From contig CAKUIF010000003.1 in NCBI GenBank assembly GCA_934660915.1, positions 162,426 through 226,425 on the forward strand: DNA of 64,000 bases, in the 5' to 3' direction. The notes under the pieces are model-generated. The model saw nothing but the letters and a program-made list of their open reading frames with translations. It searched no databases and was not told where the DNA came from. The DNA is from an uncultured Olsenella sp. Its GTDB lineage: Bacteria; Actinomycetota; Coriobacteriia; Coriobacteriales; Atopobiaceae. This document shows positions 18,034-26,968 of the stretch, in pieces (within the stretch, counting starts at the first letter, position 1; each line of letters starts with the position of its first letter). A program made the translations under genes and the position numbers.

Positions 18034-18745
18034 CATTGCCTCCATTTCGTATCGGCGCTGTGTTGAGGCGAATATACCGTTTGAAAGCTCGGGATATGTA
18101 GAAAAGAACGATGGAACTTCGAGTTTCTACAACCTTTTGTCGCCGCGCTATAACGCGATGGCTACGAGGCCGATTGCGAGGCCGTAGAGGAAGGCCTTGA
18201 CGATCGAGCGGAGGGTTGCGGCGAAATCAACCAAACCAACCCGTTTGAATTGGGGACAAAAGCCCAGACAGTCCTGGCGAGAAACGACGGGTGGGTATGG
18301 TCGAATCTGGGAGATCAAGGTATTGAGAGGCCCGAATGGGGCGGTGGGGTCGAATTGGGACCGAATAAGTGGCATCAAAAACGGTAGAGCCTCAGTTGGA
18401 AACCTTGGCTAACTCTGGTTATACGGTTCGTATTTGGGATGAGTGGGTATGGGGGCCGGGTGCTCCGTTTGGCTGGTCCGTCTCCATGCCCACCCAATTC
18501 GGCTCCCGTGTTGAAGACCTCGCTGTTGTGAAGGCTTCCCAATGAAGGGAAGCCTTCGGGAGCGCTTTCGATTGAGATTCCAGCCTTCATGAACGCTACG
18601 TTTTGCCGGGAAGCCTTCCCAACGCGGTCCGCGCCCCGCTCTCGCCTCCGCCCCGCTCTCCACCATACCCGCCTGCCGAGTGTGTGACGCGCCCGAAACT
18701 TGCGCGGGGTACCATGAGAAGACATCCCCAACGAAAGGAGCCGCT
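18034..18745. other. 700-bp intergenic region with hairpins and a possible gene remnant
   Basis: No confident gene. On the minus strand, 18148-18225 would encode DFAATLRSIVKAFLYGLAIG followed by LVAIAL and a stop, a membrane-helix-like C-terminus with no supportable start; it could be a decayed gene or a very small hydrophobic peptide. A hairpin GAAGGCTTCCC/GGGAAGCCTTC lies at 18530-18557, and GGGAAGCCTTC recurs at 18610-18620. Confidence 0.45.
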
Positions 18746-19747
18746 ATGAAGCGTGAGCTAGTGAGCCGCTACAGCGAGAACCTCGACAGGTACATGGACC
18801 TCGTCGTTTACGGAGAGGGCGGCTATCCCGTTATTGTTTTCCCCACCCAGGACTCGCCTTGCACGAACTGGGAGGACTTCGGCCTCATCGAGACCATCGA
18901 GGACTATATCGGTTCCGGAACGCTTCAGCTTTTCTGCGTGAGCAACGTCGACAGAGACTCCTGGTCGGCCGTCGACCGCGACAAGACCGAGCGCGCCGAC
19001 CTCGTCGAGGCGTACTACCGCTACGTGTCCGATGAGCTCTGCCCGCTCGTTCACGAGCTCTCCGGCAGCCCCGAGCGCCCACTGCTCGCCGGCTGCAGCA
19101 TGGGCGCCACGCACTCGGTCGTCTTTGCGCTGCGTCGCCCGGACCTCTTCCAGGGCTGCATCGCGCTGTCCGGCGTGTACGACGCCAAGTACTTCTTCGA
19201 CGGCTGGATGAACGAGACGCTCTACGCCAGCTCTCCGGTCGATTTCCTGCCCAACATGGCGGCCGATCACCCCTACGTCGACCTCTACAACAAGCGCCAG
19301 CTCGTCCTGTGCGTGGGCCGCGGCGCGTGGGAAGACGAGGGCGTGAGCACCCAGCACGTCCTCGACGACGCGTTCCGCCGCCTGGGCGTCGGCGCGTGGT
19401 GCGATTTCTGGGGTACCGACGTCAACCACGACTGGCCGTGGTGGAAAAAGCAGATCAGGTACTTCTTGCCCATCGTTTTGCAGGACATGAAGAAGACCTT
19501 GGCGCAGGAGGACGGCAGCTACGCCGAGGGGAGCGCAGCGGCGCCGGAGGCTGCTGCCGAACCTGTGGCCGAGCCGGCGACGGCGACGGAGCCCGTAGCC
19601 GAACCGGTTGCCAAGAAGCCCGCGCCCGAACCGAAGCCCGCCCCGGCAAAGAAGACCCCGGCAAAGAAGGCCGCCCCTGCCGCAAAGAAGTCCGTCTCGG
19701 CAAAGAAGGGCGCGTCCGCCTCTAAAAAGAGGAACTCCAAGCGTTAA
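18746..19747 (+). CDS. Alpha/beta-hydrolase esterase with Lys/Ala/Pro-rich tail
   Basis: 333-residue protein. Residues 1-250 form an alpha/beta-hydrolase of the esterase/enterochelin-esterase type: MKRELVSRYSENLDRYMDLV, nucleophile elbow GCSMGATH (GxSxG) near residue 117, and VNHDWPWWKKQIRYF with the likely catalytic His. The last 80 residues are low complexity: an acidic/Ala/Pro stretch, then repeated PAKKTPAKKAAPAAKKS blocks reminiscent of histone H1-like proteins. ATG 18746 follows GAAAGGAG. It is the first gene of a close run with ATP-grasp, GNAT and NimA-like genes. No signal peptide, so the tail is presumably cytoplasmic and may bind nucleic acid or acidic surfaces. Confidence 0.8.
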   Translation: MKRELVSRYSENLDRYMDLVVYGEGGYPVIVFPTQDSPCTNWEDFGLIETIEDYIGSGTLQLFCVSNVDRDSWSAVDRDKTERADLVEAYYRYVSDELCPLVHELSGSPERPLLAGCSMGATHSVVFALRRPDLFQGCIALSGVYDAKYFFDGWMNETLYASSPVDFLPNMAADHPYVDLYNKRQLVLCVGRGAWEDEGVSTQHVLDDAFRRLGVGAWCDFWGTDVNHDWPWWKKQIRYFLPIVLQDMKKTLAQEDGSYAEGSAAAPEAAAEPVAEPATATEPVAEPVAKKPAPEPKPAPAKKTPAKKAAPAAKKSVSAKKGASASKKRNSKR

Positions 19748-19759
19748 GGAACTTATCGC

Positions 19760-20950
19760 ATGAACTTTGTTTTTATCTCGCCTCAGTTTCCCGAGGTGTA
19801 CCGCCACTTCTGCGAGTCGCTTGCCCGCGACGGCGCGACGGTCTTCGGCGTGGGAGACACGCCCTACGACCAGATCCACCCCTCGCTCAAGGCGACGCTC
19901 GCCGAGTATTACTGGGTGCCGTCCCTTGAGGACTACGGCCAGGTGTTCCGTGCCATCGCCTACCTGAGCTGGAAGTACGGAAAGATCGACTGGATCGAGT
20001 CGAACAACGAGTACTGGCTTCCGCTCGACGCGCGCCTGCGCGAGGACTTCAACGTGACCACGGGCGTCCATCCCGCCAAGCTCGTCGACTGGACGAGCAA
20101 GGCGGCGATGAAACCCTGCTACCGTGCCGCGGGTATCCCCGTCGCGCGGCAGATTCGCCTGACCACGCTCGAGGAGGCCCGCGCCTTCGTCTCCGAGGTC
20201 GGCTACCCGGCCTTCGCCAAGCCCGAGGTCGGCATGGGCAGCGGCGGTGCCTGGAAGGTGGGAAACGACGAGGACCTGCAGCGCGTATTTGCCCGCAAGG
20301 GCGAGATCCCCTACGTGCTCGAGGAGTTCGTCGGTGGTCAGATCTGCTCCTACGATGCGATCGTGGACTTCCATGGCGAGCCGCTCTTCGAGAACCAGGA
20401 GGAGTTCCCGCCGTCGATGGCCGAGGTCTGCGCGCGGCAGCTCGACATCTCGTACTACTCGTGCCCGGGCGTTGACCCCAAGCTTCGCGGGATGGGCCGC
20501 GCCGCCGTCAAGTCGTTCGGCTACGCGAGCCGCTTCGTGCACATGGAGTTCTTCCGTCTCACCGAGGACAAGCCCGGCTTGGGCGTCGCGGGCGATTACG
20601 TCGGCCTCGAGGTCAACTCGCGGCCGCCCGGGGGCTACACCCCCGAGATGATGAACTACGCGCACTCGCTCGACGTCTATCAGGTGTGGGCCGATATGGT
20701 CTGCTTCGACGAGAGCCATGTGGTGCCCGGCGGCGAGAACTACTACTGCGTGCACGCGAGCCGTCGCGACATCTACACGTACGCGCACACGCACGAGCAG
20801 ATCCTTCAGAGGTTCCCCGGCTCCGTCATGAGCTGGGACCGCATGCCGGACGGACTCTCCGACGACCTCGGCAACATGGCGTATGTGGGCCGCTTCAAGA
20901 CTAAGGCCGAGCTCGACGAGTTCGTCGCGTTCGTGCAGGAAAGGGCGTAG
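19760..20950 (+). CDS. ATP-grasp domain protein
   Basis: 396-residue ATP-dependent carboxylate-amine ligase-like protein. The start MNFVFISPQFPEVYRHFCES is typical of a group of uncharacterised ATP-grasp enzymes. The grasp region includes VGYPAFAKPEVGMGSGG (phosphate-binding loop, near 155), YVLEEFVGGQICSYDAI, and a metal-binding segment GLEVNSRPPGGYT near 285. Substrate not deducible. It follows the esterase by 12 bp and precedes the acetyltransferase by 3 bp, so a four-gene operon modifying an unknown small molecule is plausible. Confidence 0.85.
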   Translation: MNFVFISPQFPEVYRHFCESLARDGATVFGVGDTPYDQIHPSLKATLAEYYWVPSLEDYGQVFRAIAYLSWKYGKIDWIESNNEYWLPLDARLREDFNVTTGVHPAKLVDWTSKAAMKPCYRAAGIPVARQIRLTTLEEARAFVSEVGYPAFAKPEVGMGSGGAWKVGNDEDLQRVFARKGEIPYVLEEFVGGQICSYDAIVDFHGEPLFENQEEFPPSMAEVCARQLDISYYSCPGVDPKLRGMGRAAVKSFGYASRFVHMEFFRLTEDKPGLGVAGDYVGLEVNSRPPGGYTPEMMNYAHSLDVYQVWADMVCFDESHVVPGGENYYCVHASRRDIYTYAHTHEQILQRFPGSVMSWDRMPDGLSDDLGNMAYVGRFKTKAELDEFVAFVQERA

Positions 20951-20953
20951 GGC

Positions 20954-21442
20954 ATGGCAGAAAAGAACGCGTTCCAGATCCGCCGCGCCGGCGCCGCCGA
21001 CGTGCCCGGCCTCGTCGACCTGCTGCTCCAGGTGTGCGCGGTGCACGCCGAGGGGCGGCCGGACCTCTTTGTAATGGGGTCGAGGAAGTATACCGACGCA
21101 GAGCTCTGCGCGCTTCTTACCGATGGCTCGAGGCCTGTGTTCGTGGCAGTCGAGGACGGGCACGTGCTCGGCCACGCGTTCTGCGTGGTCGAGGATTTCC
21201 GCGGGTCCAACAACATGCAGCCGGTGATCACGGTCTACATCGACGACATCTGCGTCGACGAGGCGGCGCGCGGTCGCGGCGTCGCCACGGCGCTCTACCA
21301 GCATGTCGTTGAGTTTGCTCGCGGTCTCGGCGCACACAACGTGACGCTCAACGTGTGGAGCTGCAACCCCGGTGCGCGGGCATTCTACGAAAAGATGGGC
21401 ATGGTCCCCTACAAGGTCGGCATGGAGCAGGTGCTTGATTAG
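20954..21442 (+). CDS. GNAT-family N-acetyltransferase
   Basis: 162-residue acetyl-CoA-dependent acetyltransferase. The core YIDDICVDEAARGRGVATAL is the acetyl-CoA-binding motif A (R/QxxGxG/A) and NVTLNVWSCNPGARAFYEKM is motif B. Acceptor unknown. ATG 20954 lies 3 bp past the ATP-grasp stop; the next gene begins immediately after this stop. Confidence 0.88.
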   Translation: MAEKNAFQIRRAGAADVPGLVDLLLQVCAVHAEGRPDLFVMGSRKYTDAELCALLTDGSRPVFVAVEDGHVLGHAFCVVEDFRGSNNMQPVITVYIDDICVDEAARGRGVATALYQHVVEFARGLGAHNVTLNVWSCNPGARAFYEKMGMVPYKVGMEQVLD

Positions 21443-21949
21443 ATGATCAGGCATCGTGAGATGAGAAGGGCCAAGCGCGCGGTCGACGACCTCGATGGGC
21501 TGCGCGGCATTGTCGATAAGTGCCCAGTCATTCGGGTCGGTTCGCACGATGCGGAGGGCGTATTCATCGTGCCGATGAGCTTCGGCTACGAGGTCGAGGC
21601 CTCGGACGACGGTGCCGACGCTCGCTGGACGTTTTGGCTTCACTGCGCCGCGGAAGGGCGCAAGACCGATGCCTGGGCGGCGGACCCGCAGGTCGCGCTC
21701 GAGCTCGATGTACCCGCTGGCGTTATCGGTGGAGACTACTCCTGTGCGTACTCGTACGCCTACGAGAGCGTTATGGCGAGCGGCCGAGCCTCGCGCGTGA
21801 CCGATTCCGTTCAGAAGATCCGCGGCCTCAAGGCGATCATGGCCCATATGGCGCCCGGCGCTCCTGTGGAGTTCAAGCCGGAGGCGGTGGAGCGCGTGGA
21901 CGTGTGGCGCGTCGACGTCGAGCACCTGACGGGCAAGCGCCGCGAGTAG
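21443..21949 (+). CDS. Pyridoxamine 5'-phosphate oxidase-like flavoprotein (NimA family)
   Basis: 168 residues. MIRHREMRRAKRAVDDLDGL resembles the MFREMRR start of NimA-type proteins; VIRVGSHDAEGVFIVPMSFG and FWLHCAAEGRKTDAWAADP, with the conserved HxAxxGxK-like motif, mark the split-barrel FMN-binding Pyridox_ox_2 family. Members reduce small nitroaromatics or have unknown roles. The start abuts the previous stop (TAGATG), so it is coupled. A weak GGAG lies 16 nt upstream. Confidence 0.83.
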   Translation: MIRHREMRRAKRAVDDLDGLRGIVDKCPVIRVGSHDAEGVFIVPMSFGYEVEASDDGADARWTFWLHCAAEGRKTDAWAADPQVALELDVPAGVIGGDYSCAYSYAYESVMASGRASRVTDSVQKIRGLKAIMAHMAPGAPVEFKPEAVERVDVWRVDVEHLTGKRRE

Positions 21950-21971
21950 ATCGGCTGTTTCGATGGATAGC

Positions 21972-22019
21972 AAAGAAGCCCGCTCGCGAGGGGAGAGGAT
22001 CTCGTGAGCGGGTTTCTTT
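21972..22019. terminator. Long bidirectional terminator hairpin
   Basis: AAAGAAGCCCGCTCGCGAG (21972-21990) pairs over 19 positions with 22001-22019, with two G-U pairs. Flanked by A on the left and T on the right, so it can serve both the plus-strand operon and leftward cysE. Confidence 0.8.
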
Positions 22020-22063
22020 GCAACGGGTAGGCCCGGATTGCGCGTCTTGCCGAGTCGGTGGGG

Positions 22064-22651
22064 TTACAAGGCGCAGGACCAGCGGATATTCTCGTCGACG
22101 TCGCGGGAGAGGGGGATGAGCCGCAGCATGGGGCAGGTACGCTCGCGCACAACGTGGGCGGGGTTGCCGGCAACGGTGGTGTCGGCGGGCACATCGTGGA
22201 CCACGACGGAGCCCGCCGCGACCTTGACGTTGTCGCCGACGTGGATGTCGCCGAGGACGATCGTGCCGGCGCCCACCATGACGTTGTTGCCCAAGGTCGG
22301 GTGGCGCTTTCCGCCGTGCTTGCCCGTCATGCCGAGGGTCACGCCCTGGTAGAGCAGACAATCATCGCCGATGATGGCCGTCTCGCCGATGACGATGCCC
22401 ATGCCGTGGTCGATCATGAAGCGCTTGCCGATGGTCGCGGCGGGCGCGATCTCGACGCCGTAGCGACGGCGAGAGATGCGCGCGAGCAGAGTCGCCAGCC
22501 CGCGCATGCCGTGCTCCCATAGCCAGTGCTGGCGACGATATGCCCATACGGCGTGCATGCCCGTGTGCCAGAGCAGCACTTCCTTGGCGGAATGGACGGA
22601 GGGGTCGCGGGCAATCACGCTCGCGATGTCGTCTTTGATCGTCTCGAACAT
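22064..22651 (-). CDS. cysE: Serine O-acetyltransferase
   Basis: Transfers acetyl from acetyl-CoA to L-serine, giving O-acetylserine for cysteine synthesis. The 195-residue protein is the short EpsC/CysE form. The N-terminal helical part (DIASVIARDPSVHSAKEVLL) is followed by a left-handed beta-helix: GAEIAPAATIGKRF-type start (GVEIAPAATIGKRFMIDHGM), IIGDDCLLYQGVTLG, NVMVGAGTIVLGDIHVGDNV, and GNPAHVV. His in MIDHGMG is catalytic. It lies 15 bp after cysK in the same direction. Confidence 0.94.
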   Translation of the reverse strand: MFETIKDDIASVIARDPSVHSAKEVLLWHTGMHAVWAYRRQHWLWEHGMRGLATLLARISRRRYGVEIAPAATIGKRFMIDHGMGIVIGETAIIGDDCLLYQGVTLGMTGKHGGKRHPTLGNNVMVGAGTIVLGDIHVGDNVKVAAGSVVVHDVPADTTVAGNPAHVVRERTCPMLRLIPLSRDVDENIRWSCAL

Positions 22652-22666
22652 GGTGCGGCTCCTGGC

Positions 22667-23578
<912 letters not shown>

Positions 23579-23616
23579 GGTAGTGCCTCCTAGCTATTCA
23601 GCTGACTGGTTACGAG

Positions 23617-23734
23617 GTCGCCGCCTCGCGAGGCGGCCTGCTCGATGCTTGGTAGGATGGCACTTATAATCCTAGCGTGCAAGTGGGAATTATGAAATAA
23701 CCTAGTTTCTAGGTAGGAATTAACAGGACGATAA
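23617..23734 (-). promoter_or_regulatory. cysK upstream region: palindrome and GTRGGAATT repeats
   Basis: A perfect 18-bp palindrome, GCCGCCTCGCGAGGCGGC, lies about 40-55 bp before cysK. Upstream on the plus strand GTGGGAATT and GTAGGAATT occur about 30 bp apart, separated by CCTAGTTTCTAGG. These are plausible binding sites for a cysteine or Fe-S responsive regulator; no specific protein is assigned. Confidence 0.4.
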
Positions 23735-23779
23735 CATGCCGATTCCCACGAAAAGCGGGCCCGTGAACCGTTCTTGAGG

Positions 23780-23922
23780 AAAAACAACGCGAAGTCGGTA
23801 TCCTATTTCAGAAACTGCAAGTAGACGATGGTTTTAGGCGGGGTAATCCTGCGAAAAAGCCCCTGGATTTCGCTGTCTACTCGGCATTTCCAAAAGAGGA
23901 TACCGACTTCGCGTTGTTTTTT
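23780..23922. repeat. Nested inverted-repeat element, family A copy 2
   Basis: Outer arms of 25 bp pair perfectly (23780-23804 with 23897-23921), flanked by A and T runs. The arm core CGCGAAGTCGGTATCC is identical to copy 1, but the neighbouring pair differs (CATCGCG/CGCGATG there, CAACGCG/CGCGTTG here): both strands changed so pairing is kept. Inner pair GTAGAC (23821-23826)/GTCTAC (23875-23880). Interior sequence is unrelated to copy 1. It sits between the 3' end of pth2 and the cysK promoter. Confidence 0.9.
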
Positions 23923-23954
23923 AATAATGAAGGGCAAACAGCCCTTTACGAAGA

Positions 23955-24389
23955 CTAGTACAGGGGCAGATTTCCCGTGATCGGGTCGATTTTCTCGGCG
24001 GGAAGGGGCTCGAAGGCCAGGCAGGTGAAGGTCGGCTCGCCGTGGAACTCCGTGTGGCCCGCGTCGCGGATGAGCGCGACGGCAAATCCCGCCTCGCGGC
24101 CCTGAGCGGCAATGTCCAGCAGCGCCTCCTCGCCATCGACGTAGACGCAGATCTTTGCCACGCCGGCGTCGAACCAGTCGGTGAGCGGCGAGCGGTCGTC
24201 CTCGGCGTGCTCGAGGTAGGCCCACCCGTCCTCGGCGCGGATCTGGTCCGCGCGGCCCTCGCGCGCGATGGCCATAAGGGTGGCCTCTACGCACGCGTGG
24301 CCCGACTGCGCGGCGATCTTGCCCTTGCGCATCTTGAGGTCGCGCCTCATGACGATGACCTGCTTTGACTTATAACTGGAGGAAGGCAT
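23955..24389 (-). CDS. pth2: Peptidyl-tRNA hydrolase, Pth2 (archaeal-type)
   Basis: 144-residue Pth2 enzyme, which releases peptides from stalled peptidyl-tRNA. SKQVIVMRRDLKMRKGKIAA then QSGHACVEATL is the diagnostic Pth2 N-terminus (K, RxDL, GKxAAQ-H). CVYVDGEEALLDIA and RDAGHTEFHGEPTFTCLAFEP complete the family pattern. ATG 24389 has AGGAG 7 nt upstream. Pth2 is usual in archaea and eukaryotes and patchy in bacteria. The tail of the upstream treR carries a family-B palindrome in between. Confidence 0.88.
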   Translation of the reverse strand: MPSSSYKSKQVIVMRRDLKMRKGKIAAQSGHACVEATLMAIAREGRADQIRAEDGWAYLEHAEDDRSPLTDWFDAGVAKICVYVDGEEALLDIAAQGREAGFAVALIRDAGHTEFHGEPTFTCLAFEPLPAEKIDPITGNLPLY

Positions 24390-24400
24390 ATCAACTCCTG

Positions 24401-24433
24401 AATGATAAAAAGGGACTGTCCCTTCTCGTCATT
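24401..24433. repeat. Short palindrome family B, copy 1
   Basis: AATGATAAAAAGGGAC followed by TGTCCCTTCTCGTCATT. It overlaps the stop codon of treR. Hairpin with A and T flanks, terminator-like. Confidence 0.8.
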
Positions 24434-25163
24434 TTACCGAGAGGGACGGCTTGCGTCGGGCGATGTCGTGGAAGACAAAGAGGCCCGGCCGGTGGCGCGA
24501 CTGGGTGCGCTCGAACATCGTCCCGTCCGCGAGGAAGACCTGGTTGGTCATTATGGCCAGGTAACAGCCCTCGGGGAGCTCGAGCAGCTCGTAGTCGCGC
24601 GTCGTCGCCCGCTCGACGGTGATCTCGCGCATGCTCTGCGCGATGACGAGCCCGAGCTCGCCCTCGAGGTACCTGTAGATGGAGCCGGCCGCGATCTTCG
24701 GCGTGAGACCGTCGACCGCCGACGCGAGGAAATAGCTGTCGTCGCGGATCACCGGCTCCCCGCCGAAGGAGCGGACGCGCTCGACGTGCAGGAGCTCGGC
24801 GCCTTCGTCGAAGCCCGTGAAGTGGGCGAGCCTGCCGTCGGCGACCACGAGCTCGAAGGTCTTCACGACCGTCGTCTGCTCGATGCCGAGGCGCGCCATG
24901 GTCTCGGCGAAGGTCTCGATCCCGCCGACCTCGAAGAGCGCGCGCTCGCGCGGCTGGTAGATCACGCGGACGCCCTTGCCCTGGATCGGCTGCAGCAGGC
25001 CCTCGTCGGCGAGCGCAGCGAGCGCCTTGCGCAGCGTGTTGTGCGAGCACCCGAAGCGGGCGACCAGCGTCGACTCCGAGGGGAGGAAGGTCTGGAACGG
25101 GTAGGTCCCGTCGACTATCTCTTCTCGCAAGGCTCGGTAGATGCCCTGCCAAATGGCTTTCAT
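24429..25163 (-). CDS. treR: GntR/HutC-family repressor of the trehalose genes (TreR-like)
   Basis: 244-residue regulator. The N-terminal winged HTH (FLPSESTLVARFGCSHNTLR near residues 27-46) is followed by a UTRA ligand domain. ATG 25163 is preceded by GAGGAG. It is divergent from a trehalose-type PTS and treC, so trehalose-6-phosphate is the probable inducer, as for TreR in Bacillus (established for the family; inferred here). Three CAAATRAGT repeats in the shared promoter region are its probable operators. Confidence 0.85.
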   Translation of the reverse strand: MKAIWQGIYRALREEIVDGTYPFQTFLPSESTLVARFGCSHNTLRKALAALADEGLLQPIQGKGVRVIYQPRERALFEVGGIETFAETMARLGIEQTTVVKTFELVVADGRLAHFTGFDEGAELLHVERVRSFGGEPVIRDDSYFLASAVDGLTPKIAAGSIYRYLEGELGLVIAQSMREITVERATTRDYELLELPEGCYLAIMTNQVFLADGTMFERTQSRHRPGLFVFHDIARRKPSLSVK

Positions 25164-25271
25164 GCAGTGCTCCTCGGGATGGTCGTCTCTTGTCTGAACC
25201 GCATTATACGGAGGATTCGAGCCTGCGTCCTACCGTTCGCTGTCGTTTCGCGACCGTTCACGGAACATATG

Positions 25272-25345
25272 CAAATAAGTCAGCCTTCAAACAACTTATG
25301 CAAATGAGTTCGCCCTATACTGCGAGGCAGCCTATTCAAATAAGT
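25272..25345 (+). promoter_or_regulatory. Three CAAATRAGT operator-like repeats
   Basis: CAAATAAGT at 25272-25280, CAAATGAGT at 25301-25309 and CAAATAAGT at 25337-25345. The middle copy is part of a palindrome, ACTTATGCAAATGAGT. All lie between divergent treR and the PTS gene, matching the AT-rich palindromic sites of HutC-type GntR repressors. Confidence 0.65.
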
Positions 25346-25411
25346 GGTCCTGAACCATCTGGAACTCGGTCGCCGGCTGGCTCAGAATCAAAGGCAAAGA
25401 AGGAGGATGCA

Positions 25412-26887
25412 ATGGGCAAATACTCGGACGACGCGGCGAAGCTCCTGGAGCTCGTGGGAGGGAAGGGCAACATCGCAGCGGTGAGCCACTGCATGACCCG
25501 CATGAGGTTCGTCCTCAACGACGAGTCGAAGGCCGACGTGGCGGGCATCGAGGACCTTCCGAGCGCGAAGGGCAGCTTCACCCAGAGCGGACAGTTCCAG
25601 GTCATCATCGGCAACGACGTCAAGGCCTTTTATGAGGACTTCGTCGCGGTCTCCGGCATCGAGGGCGTGACGAAGGACGCCGCCAAGGCCGCCGCCAAGC
25701 AGAACCAGAACCCCATCCAGCGCGCCATGACCGTCATCGCCGAGGTCTTCGCCCCGATCATCCCCGCGATCATCGTCGGTGGCCTGATCCTCGGCTTCCG
25801 CAACTGCATCGACTCGGTCTATGTCTTTGGCGACGGCACCCAGGCCCTCGTCCAGACGAGCCAGTTCTGGGCGGGCCTCGACAGCTTCCTGTGGCTCATC
25901 GGCGAGGCGGTCTTCCACACCGGCATCCCCGTGGGCATCTGCTGGTCGGTGACAAAGAAGATGGGCGGCACGCCGATGCTCGGCATCGTCCTCGGCCTCA
26001 CCCTCATCTCCGGCCAGCTCCTGAACGCCTACAGCGTCGCCAGCACCCCGGCCTCCCAGATCCCGCAGTGGGACTTCGGCTTCGCCAAGGTGAACATGAT
26101 CGGCTACCAGGCGCAGGTCATCCCGGCCATCCTCGCCGCCGTGACCCTGGGGCTGCTCGAGCGCTTCTTCCGCAAGATCTGCCCTGAGGTGCTCTCGATG
26201 ATCGTCGTCCCGTTCTGCAGCCTGGTGCTCGCCGTCATGGCGGCCCACTTCGTGCTCGGCCCCATCGGCTGGTGGCTCGGCAGCGGCGTCTCCGCCATCG
26301 TCTACGCGGGCATCACTGGCCCCTTCCGCGCGTTGTTCGGCGCGATCTTCGGCGCCCTGTACGCCCCGCTCGTGATCACCGGCCTTCACCACATGTCCAA
26401 CGCCATCGACCTGCAGCTCATCGCCGACTTCGGCGGTACCATGCTGTGGCCCATGATCGCCCTGTCCAACATCGCGCAGGGCTCCGCCGTCCTCGGCATG
26501 GCGTTCCTGCAGCGCTCCAACGACCGCGACCAGCAGGTCAACATCCCCGCGATCATCTCGTGCTACCTCGGCGTGACCGAGCCCGCCATGTTCGGCGTCA
26601 ACCTCAAGTACACCTTCCCGTTCGTCTGCGGCATGGTCGGCTCCTGCATCGCCGGCCTGCTGAGCGTCACCACGAGCTGCACCGCGAACGCCGTGGGCGT
26701 CGGCGGTCTGCCGGGCATCCTCTCGATGCAGCCCGCGAGCTGGGCGATGTTCGCTGTGTGCATGGTCATCGCCGTCGTCGTCCCCTTCGTCTTGACCGTC
26801 GTCATCGGAAAGAAGAAGGGCATCGAGGACGAGGCCCGCGCCGGCGCCGCGGCCATCGCGGCCGAGCTCGCCTCCGAGGGCAAGTAG
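25412..26887 (+). CDS. treP: PTS trehalose-type permease, EIIBC
   Basis: 491-residue membrane permease that imports and phosphorylates the sugar. The IIB domain is N-terminal (SHCMTRMRFVLND, phosphorylatable Cys27), followed by about ten hydrophobic segments of IIC, including GGLILGFRNCIDSV and ITGLHHMSNAIDLQLIADFG. No IIA domain is attached, so a separate glucose-type IIA must serve it. ATG 25412 follows AGGAGGATGCA. Trehalose is inferred from the adjacent treC and TreR-like gene; the family also covers sucrose and beta-glucosides. Confidence 0.88.
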   Translation: MGKYSDDAAKLLELVGGKGNIAAVSHCMTRMRFVLNDESKADVAGIEDLPSAKGSFTQSGQFQVIIGNDVKAFYEDFVAVSGIEGVTKDAAKAAAKQNQNPIQRAMTVIAEVFAPIIPAIIVGGLILGFRNCIDSVYVFGDGTQALVQTSQFWAGLDSFLWLIGEAVFHTGIPVGICWSVTKKMGGTPMLGIVLGLTLISGQLLNAYSVASTPASQIPQWDFGFAKVNMIGYQAQVIPAILAAVTLGLLERFFRKICPEVLSMIVVPFCSLVLAVMAAHFVLGPIGWWLGSGVSAIVYAGITGPFRALFGAIFGALYAPLVITGLHHMSNAIDLQLIADFGGTMLWPMIALSNIAQGSAVLGMAFLQRSNDRDQQVNIPAIISCYLGVTEPAMFGVNLKYTFPFVCGMVGSCIAGLLSVTTSCTANAVGVGGLPGILSMQPASWAMFAVCMVIAVVVPFVLTVVIGKKKGIEDEARAGAAAIAAELASEGK

Positions 26888-26924
26888 CGCGCACCGCACG
26901 CGGCACCTATTTCGCTGAATATGT

Positions 26925-26953
26925 CGCCCGCCCGCGACCTGCGGGCGGGCCCT
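26925..26953 (+). other. Intercistronic hairpin between treP and treC
   Basis: GCCCGCCCGC pairs with GCGGGCGGGC around a short GACCT loop. No U-tract. Possible mRNA stabiliser or attenuator that sets different expression of the two genes. Confidence 0.5.
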
Positions 26954-26968
26954 AACCGAGGGGGAACC

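Noticed and set aside
18148..18378. 76-codon minus-strand ORF ending in a hydrophobic helix
   Set aside because: No ribosome site or family for the N-terminal part; kept only as a possible remnant in the intergenic note.
18758..21973. 1071-codon minus-strand ORF across the esterase operon
   Set aside because: Covers four recognisable genes on the other strand; composition (Ala/Arg/His/Val/Asp rich) is typical of high-GC shadows.
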